From: an uncultured Burkholderiales bacterium
GTDB lineage: Bacteria > Pseudomonadota > Gammaproteobacteria > Burkholderiales > Burkholderiaceae_C
Length of the DNA stretch: 64,000 nucleotides
NCBI GenBank assembly: GCA_903870145.1
Contig: CAIQBO010000036.1
Span: forward strand, 1 to 64,000
Reading direction: 5' to 3'
The notes beneath the pieces were generated by a model. That model saw nothing but the letters and a program-made list of their open reading frames with translations, was not told the origin of the DNA and did no database searches. A program made the translations under genes and the position numbers. Positions within the stretch are counted from its first letter, which is position 1; each line of letters opens with the position of its first letter. Shown here in pieces: positions 59,288-64,000 of the stretch.

Positions 59288-60955
59288 TCACACTTTGCGA
59301 GCTTCGAAGACTTTTCCGGACAGCACGGTTCCCCACACCCGAACGTCCTTGAGCAGCGCAGGCTCCACGCTCAGTGGGTCATCTTCGAGCACGCAAAAAT
59401 CTGCACGCTTGCCACACTCAATGCTGCCAATTTCATGATCTAGCTTGAGTGTCCAAGCTGCGCCCAGTGTGATGGCACGCAGTGCTTGCGGCACGCTGAT
59501 GCATTCAGACTGTCCCAGAATACGGCCTTTGGGCGTGATGCGGTTGACTGCGCACCAGGCTGTAAAAAGTGGCCCCAGTGGCGTGACTGGGGCATCTGAA
59601 TGAATGGCCAACGCAACGCCCGCAGCCAAGGCGCTGGCACAAGCGTCGAGTCGGTTGGCGCGATCAGGGCCCATGGTCATTTCATAGTGCTGGTCACCCC
59701 AATACCAGAGATGGTTCGTGAACAAGTTGGCGCACAAGCCCAGTCGGGCCATGCGGCGAAAAAGAGGTGCATCTATCATTTGCCCGTGCTGCAAGGTGTG
59801 GCGATGGTCTGGCTGTGGTGAACGTGTCAGGACGCGTTCAATGGCGTTGACAGCAGCCAGGCTGGCTTCATCTCCGTTGGTATGGGTATGAATTTGCAGA
59901 CCGGCTTGGTGATAGGTCTCAAAATCGGCTTCGTATTGCGCGGGCGCTGTGACCCATATGCCATTGGGCGCACCATTGAAATGGCCAGGCCAGCGCAGGC
60001 GCGCCGAGAATCCTTGAATAGAGCCATCCAGCATCATCTTGACCAAGCCATAGCGCAGGCGATCGGTGTTGCGTGGCATCAGACTTTTAACGTGTTCAGC
60101 GCCCAGCGCGGCGCCATGTGTGCCGTGGAAGGCTTGGAAAGCGGGCAGGATGCGAATGCTGCACGCATCGTCCGCCAAGGCAGCTTCCAGCACATCGCAG
60201 TCCTGCTGTGTGAGTTTGTTGACCAGATCGGTGGCCGTGGTGACGCCCTGCATGCAAGCCAGTGAGGCAAAAGATTTAACACCCGCCTCGGTCATTGGGG
60301 CGAGCAGGCCCGCTGTGCCAATTTTGCGGATCACTAGAAACATTGCCGCAGGCTCCTGCAGTTCGCCCGTGGGTTGGCCGGCATGGCTGCCGCTGCTGAA
60401 CTTGACAACGCCTTCCACTTCGTTTTCGGCTGTGATTTCCGCCAATTGCAGCATGACTGTGTTGACGTTCATCAGGTGGCCGTTGGCGTGTGCGATCACT
60501 ATCGGGCGCGTGCTGCTGGCTCGGTCCAAGTGATCGACCGTCATGCGCTCGCCGCCAAAGTAAATGGGGTCAAATCCCCAGGCGATCAGGGGCTCGGTTG
60601 GGGACTTGCCCATTGCCGTCATGCTCGCATCCACCTGTGTCAGGCGCTCAACTACAGCTTGCATGGAGCGCAAGCCCTGCCAAACTTTACCCTGTGGGTC
60701 GCGCCGGTCAAACCAGCCAAGGTAGTGCATGTCCCACATGCTGCCCTCCTTGAGATGGCAGTGTCCTTCGATCAAGCCGGGCATTAACACCTTGTCCTTG
60801 AATTGCTCGTTCAGCGTGTAGGGCCCCCAACTGGCGAGCTCTTGCAGCGAACCCACCCCCAGCACACGGCCATCGCGCACAGCAACGTGGCTTGCCTCGG
60901 GTTGCATGGGGTTCATGGTGATAATTTTGCGTGCAGGGTAAATGGTGGTGTTCAT
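59288..60955 (-). CDS. YtcJ-like metal-dependent amidohydrolase
   Basis: The 555-residue protein is of the amidohydrolase 3/YtcJ family. It has LMPGLIEGHCHLKEGSMWDM with the HxH metal pair, a central LKSLMPRNTDRLRYGLVKMM-type region with DGSIQGFSA, IHTHTNGDEASLAAVNAIER, and a late aspartate in LAIHSDAPVTPLGP. No signal peptide is seen. It probably hydrolyses an amide brought in by the upstream dpp-type importer, whose dppF gene is 33 bases away. COG0523 follows immediately. Confidence 0.86.
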   Translation of the reverse strand: MNTTIYPARKIITMNPMQPEASHVAVRDGRVLGVGSLQELASWGPYTLNEQFKDKVLMPGLIEGHCHLKEGSMWDMHYLGWFDRRDPQGKVWQGLRSMQAVVERLTQVDASMTAMGKSPTEPLIAWGFDPIYFGGERMTVDHLDRASSTRPIVIAHANGHLMNVNTVMLQLAEITAENEVEGVVKFSSGSHAGQPTGELQEPAAMFLVIRKIGTAGLLAPMTEAGVKSFASLACMQGVTTATDLVNKLTQQDCDVLEAALADDACSIRILPAFQAFHGTHGAALGAEHVKSLMPRNTDRLRYGLVKMMLDGSIQGFSARLRWPGHFNGAPNGIWVTAPAQYEADFETYHQAGLQIHTHTNGDEASLAAVNAIERVLTRSPQPDHRHTLQHGQMIDAPLFRRMARLGLCANLFTNHLWYWGDQHYEMTMGPDRANRLDACASALAAGVALAIHSDAPVTPLGPLFTAWCAVNRITPKGRILGQSECISVPQALRAITLGAAWTLKLDHEIGSIECGKRADFCVLEDDPLSVEPALLKDVRVWGTVLSGKVFEARKV

Positions 60956-60988
60956 GTTGGAAATGGATCCGCAATACGGTGAAAGAAA

Positions 60989-62020
60989 TTAAAGAGGGGG
61001 GAGTTGGAGTGGCGCGTGAATGCGCCCGTCAATGATGTCTACCCGGCGGCATTGCACCCAGTGATTCGGTGCAATTTCACGCAGCGGCGGCGCCTGAATG
61101 CTGCAGGCGGGCTGGGCAACGGGGCATCGACTTGAAAAGCGGCAACCAGGGGGTGGGTTGATGGGACTTGGAGGGTCGCCGCTGAGTTTGATGCGGGCGC
61201 TCGCGCGTGAACGTCCTCCTGAAACAGTCGGCACGGCAGACATCAGAGCCACACTGTAGGGATGCAGTGGGTTGGCAAAAAATGCCTGACGGGGCGCTCT
61301 CTCGATGATTTGCCCCAAGTACATCACTGCAATCTCATCGCATATGTGCTCCACCACAGCCATGTCGTGCGAGATAAAAAGATAGGTCAAACCCAACTCG
61401 CGCTGAAGGCGCACCAGTAGATTGAGTATTTGGGCGCGAATGGCAATGTCCAGCGCTGAGACGGGCTCATCGCACACCACGAGTTCTGGATGGGTGGCCA
61501 ACGCGCGCGCGATGTTGATGCGCTGGCGTTGCCCGCCGGAAAACTGGTGCGGAAACAATTGCTGTTGCTCAGGACGCAAACCCACGGCCTTGAAGAGCTC
61601 GGCCACTTGGGCGTCTCGTTCTTCTGGTGTGCCGACGTTCATCAAGTCAAGAGGCGCACGAACGGCGGCGCCTGCCCTTTCGCGCGGATTGAGCGAGGAG
61701 AACGGGTCTTGGAAAATAATCTGAAATCGCCGCCTGGCTTCGCGCAGATCTTCCCCCTCGAGTGTGCTCAATTCGGTCTGGCCCAGTTGAATCTGGCCCG
61801 AAGTGATGGGGGTCAGACGCATGACTGCCATCGCTGTGGTGGTCTTGCCCGAGCCCGACTCGCCCACCAGCGCCATGGTGGTGCCTCGTTTGATTTTAAA
61901 ACTCACCCCGTCGACGGCCCGAACCACTTCGGATGGTGCAAACCAGCTCGACTTGGGACGTGGAAAGTGAACGTTGAGCGCTGTGACCTCTAGCAGATTG
62001 TCAGTTGGCAAGTGGTTCAT
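60989..62020 (-). CDS. dppF: Oligopeptide/dipeptide-type ABC transporter ATPase (DppF/OppF)
   Basis: The 343-residue ATPase has Walker A GESGSGKTT, signature SGGQRQRINIARALA, Walker B LVVCDEPVSALD and the Opp/Dpp C-terminal cysteine-containing region (GCRFSSRCPVAQPAC). The start at 62020 (MNHLPTDN) gives a four-base overlap with dppD; 62065 is inside dppD. It is the second ATPase of the importer. Substrate specificity of this family cannot be told from the ATPase. Confidence 0.93.
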   Translation of the reverse strand: MNHLPTDNLLEVTALNVHFPRPKSSWFAPSEVVRAVDGVSFKIKRGTTMALVGESGSGKTTTAMAVMRLTPITSGQIQLGQTELSTLEGEDLREARRRFQIIFQDPFSSLNPRERAGAAVRAPLDLMNVGTPEERDAQVAELFKAVGLRPEQQQLFPHQFSGGQRQRINIARALATHPELVVCDEPVSALDIAIRAQILNLLVRLQRELGLTYLFISHDMAVVEHICDEIAVMYLGQIIERAPRQAFFANPLHPYSVALMSAVPTVSGGRSRASARIKLSGDPPSPINPPPGCRFSSRCPVAQPACSIQAPPLREIAPNHWVQCRRVDIIDGRIHAPLQLPPL

Positions 62021-63045
62021 GCAGCGTGACCTCGAGCAGGCGCTTGATCGGCCTGCAACCAGCAAGCCGTCATGTGCGGTGCTGAGGGTGAGCTGTCTGC
62101 CATGTTGAACATGGGAGGCACATCATGCGCGCAGATGTCCATCGCTTGGGTGCAACGCTCGCGAAAGGCGCAACCTTTGCTCAACTCCCAGATAGAGGGG
62201 ACCATGCCCGCGATTTCAGCCAAATCTGTGCGCTCATTGTGGATGCTGCTGCCCAACTCAGGAAGGCAGTTGATCAGTCCCCGTGTGTAGGGGTGGCCAG
62301 CTTGCCTCAAAACTTGCGCAGTGTTGCCTTGCTCAATCACCCGCCCTGCGTACATCACCATCACGCGATCGGCCATCTCAGCAACGGCGCCCATGTCGTG
62401 GGTGATCAGCAAGATGGCCGTTCCTCTTTCGCGCTGAAGGTCGCGCAGCAGATCGAAAATCTGAGCCTGCACTGTGACATCCAAGGCGGTGGTAGGTTCG
62501 TCGGCAATCAGGATGTCGGGTCGGCAGGCCAGTGCGATGGCGATCATCACGCGTTGGCGCATGCCGCCGGAGAGTTGGTGTGGGTACTCATCGACGCGCC
62601 GCTCTGGCGCTGGGATGCCAACTTGCTTGAGCATCTCGATGGCTTGCAGGCGAGCCGCTGCGGGGTCAAGTCCCGCATGCAGTCGCAGTGACTCAGCCAC
62701 CTGATCGCCTACAGAAAAAACCGGGTTGAGCGAGGTCATGGGTTCTTGAAAAATCATGGAGATGCGATTGCCTCGCACCTCTTGCATGCGCTCTTGGGTA
62801 GCGCGCAAAAGATCTTCACCGTGGAAAAAAACTTGGCCCCCACTGATTTTTCCGGGGGGTGATGGAATCAGTTGCAGCAATGCCAGCGCGGTCATGCTTT
62901 TGCCGCAACCCGACTCGCCCACCAAGCACAGCGTTTGACCTTGGTGGATTTCAAGATCAACCCCATTGAGGACCATGGCCTTACCGCGCCGAGAATTGAA
63001 CTCGACTTGCAGGCCCTGCACCTTGAGCAAGCTGTCCTGCATCAT
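62017..63045 (-). CDS. dppD: Oligopeptide/dipeptide-type ABC transporter ATPase (DppD/OppD)
   Basis: The 342-residue ATPase has Walker [10 protein letters not shown], signature [16 protein letters not shown], Walker [14 protein letters not shown] and a C-terminal Opp/Dpp extension with [15 protein letters not shown]. The Walker A threonine/serine position carries methionine after the serine (GKSM), where GKS-T or GKS-V is also common. It overlaps dppC and dppF by four bases each, so the operon is tightly coupled. Confidence 0.94.
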   Translation of the reverse strand: MMQDSLLKVQGLQVEFNSRRGKAMVLNGVDLEIHQGQTLCLVGESGCGKSMTALALLQLIPSPPGKISGGQVFFHGEDLLRATQERMQEVRGNRISMIFQEPMTSLNPVFSVGDQVAESLRLHAGLDPAAARLQAIEMLKQVGIPAPERRVDEYPHQLSGGMRQRVMIAIALACRPDILIADEPTTALDVTVQAQIFDLLRDLQRERGTAILLITHDMGAVAEMADRVMVMYAGRVIEQGNTAQVLRQAGHPYTRGLINCLPELGSSIHNERTDLAEIAGMVPSIWELSKGCAFRERCTQAMDICAHDVPPMFNMADSSPSAPHMTACWLQADQAPARGHAA

Positions 63046-63902
63046 CGTTCCCTCAACTTAGGGTTGAGTGCGTCATTGAGTCCGTCGCCAATCAGGCTGA
63101 CTGCCAGCACCGTGATGAAAATGGCTGTGCCAGGAAATGCCACGGCCCACCAGCATGAAAAAATATACTGCCGGCTCGATCCAATCATCAGACCCCAGCT
63201 CATCTGATTTGGATCGCCCAGACCCAAAAAAGACAGTCCCGCTTCAAACAAAATTGCAGCCCCGATGGCCAAAGTGGCCGAGACGATCAAAGGTGGCAAG
63301 GCATTGGGCAAAATAACTCTCCAAATGATACGGGCGTGACTGGCGCCGATGGAGCGCTGGGCACGGACAAAATCCAAGTTGCGGTATTTCATGAATTCGG
63401 CACGGGTCAGGCGTGCCGTGCCCGTCCAGCTGACAACGCCAATGGCCAGCGTGATGGTCACCAAGGAGGGCGAAAAAAGGGTGACCACCACCATGGCAAA
63501 CAACAGGGCAGGAAGTACTTGAAAGAACTCGGTGATGCGCATCAAAATAGCGTCAACGCGCCCACCGTAATAGCCCGCAAAGGCACCCAGTGTGATGCCA
63601 ATCGTGACGCTCAGCAGTGCCGCGATTGCACCGACCAAAAGCGTGGCCCGGCCCCCGTAGACCAAGGTCGTGAGGACATCGCGGCCCAGGTAGTCGGTGC
63701 CCAAGAAAGCGTCTTCTGACAAGGGGGGTGTCAAGGGGGCTGCGCGAATTTCAAAAGGATCTGCCCCGAGAACCCAGGGCCCAGCAATGGCCACCAACAG
63801 CACCAGTCCGAGCATCACGATGCCGGCAATCGCTGAGCGGTTGCGCATGAACATGTGCATCGCCTCGCGCCAAGGGCCTTGCACTTGATCAATTTCTTTC
63901 AT
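63042..63902 (-). CDS. dppC: Dipeptide-type ABC transporter permease (DppC)
   Basis: The 286-residue permease has about six membrane segments and the cytoplasmic loop motif RSIGASHARIIWRVILPNALPP, with EDAFLGTDYLGRDVLTTLVYGGR near the start. These are typical of DppC/OppC. The start at 63902 (MKEIDQVQ) overlaps the dppB stop (ATGA); 63938 is less likely because it lies within dppB. It pairs with the DppB-type permease partly visible at the window edge. Confidence 0.92.
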   Translation of the reverse strand: MKEIDQVQGPWREAMHMFMRNRSAIAGIVMLGLVLLVAIAGPWVLGADPFEIRAAPLTPPLSEDAFLGTDYLGRDVLTTLVYGGRATLLVGAIAALLSVTIGITLGAFAGYYGGRVDAILMRITEFFQVLPALLFAMVVVTLFSPSLVTITLAIGVVSWTGTARLTRAEFMKYRNLDFVRAQRSIGASHARIIWRVILPNALPPLIVSATLAIGAAILFEAGLSFLGLGDPNQMSWGLMIGSSRQYIFSCWWAVAFPGTAIFITVLAVSLIGDGLNDALNPKLRER

Positions 63903-64000
63903 GAAGATTTGATTCTCGGGTCGATCAGTCGGTAGCACAAATCGGTGAGCTGGTTCATGACAACGACCACCACCGCGGAGAAAAGAAGCACGCCCAGAAT
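63899..64000 (-). CDS. dppB: Dipeptide-type ABC transporter permease (DppB), C-terminal end, partial
   Basis: The last 33 codons are in the window: a hydrophobic segment ILGVLLFSAVVVVVMNQLTD followed by LCYRLIDPRIKSS and a TGA stop at 63899-63901. The ending Y-x-x-IDPRI is the hallmark of the DppB/OppB C-terminus. It overlaps dppC by four bases, in the normal B-C-D-F order. The rest of the gene lies beyond base 64000. Confidence 0.88.
   Translation of the reverse strand: MLGVLLFSAVVVVVMNQLTDLCYRLIDPRIKSS

Noticed and set aside
1-64000. CRISPR arrays or rRNA genes
   Set aside because: No regular spaced repeats of CRISPR type and no rRNA-like sequence were seen anywhere in the window.

Overview
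The window looks like a chromosome segment from a betaproteobacterium of the order Burkholderiales, most likely Comamonadaceae of the Limnohabitans/Rhodoferax type. The clues are two Bug/TctC-type binding proteins, the membrane urate oxidase PuuD, a fused UraD-AllC protein, and gene-dense DNA of moderate GC. This placement is inferred from gene content only; no 16S rRNA gene is present.

Region 1 (1-4.3 kb) is accessory, AT-richer DNA. It holds the right end of an IS3-family element that runs into the 3' end of a methyltransferase-fold gene, an unrecognised helical protein, a WYL-regulator remnant, an array of GTTTAAAC-like repeats, a HicAB toxin-antitoxin pair, a SprT-like gene and a tRNA-Ser(TGA). 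A near-perfect 17-bp direct repeat flanks the hicAB-sprT block.

Region 2 (4.3-17.7 kb) is for urea. ureABCEFG (minus) and urtABCDE (plus) diverge from a 322-bp spacer that carries two GG-N10-GC sigma-54-type promoters and an NtrC-like site, which points to nitrogen-limitation control. ureD is detached: it lies beyond urtE, directly behind an unusual potassium channel with two voltage-sensor domains and one pore.

Region 3 (17.7-40.7 kb) is for purine breakdown and uptake. A minus-strand block encodes a GntR regulator, allantoinase PuuE, a UraD-AllC fusion, an M20 hydrolase and an NMT1-type ABC importer with its own sigma-54-type promoter. Facing it are uraH, xdhAB, xdhC, urate oxidase puuD (with a cytochrome c tail), an 8-oxoguanine/guanine deaminase-like enzyme, glycerate 2-kinase, a Crp-like regulator and a BMP-family nucleoside/purine ABC importer. 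Together they would take purines to xanthine, urate, allantoin, allantoate and urea plus glyoxylate. Urea is then finished by region 2 and glyoxylate-derived glycerate by the kinase. No canonical ureidoglycolate lyase is visible.

Region 4 (40.8-45.0 kb) is a redox cluster: SHP-type cytochrome, diheme cytochrome, cytochrome b561, an OmpR/QseC-type two-component system and another c-type cytochrome.

Region 5 (45.0-55.4 kb) is mixed: an M16 peptidase, a second BMP binding protein, a Bug protein, dcd, rhlE, a TonB-dependent receptor and an alpha/beta hydrolase.

Region 6 (55.5-64 kb, minus) holds a dipeptide-type ABC importer (dppB partial, dppC, dppD, dppF), a YtcJ-like amidohydrolase, a COG0523 metal-chaperone GTPase, a GMC oxidoreductase and a Bug protein. 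It looks like a catabolic unit for an unknown amide- or alcohol-containing substrate. The strongest candidates for something unusual are the double-voltage-sensor channel in front of ureD, the shared nitrogen-control region, the GTATAC palindromes linking the purine genes, and the COG0523-amidohydrolase pairing.
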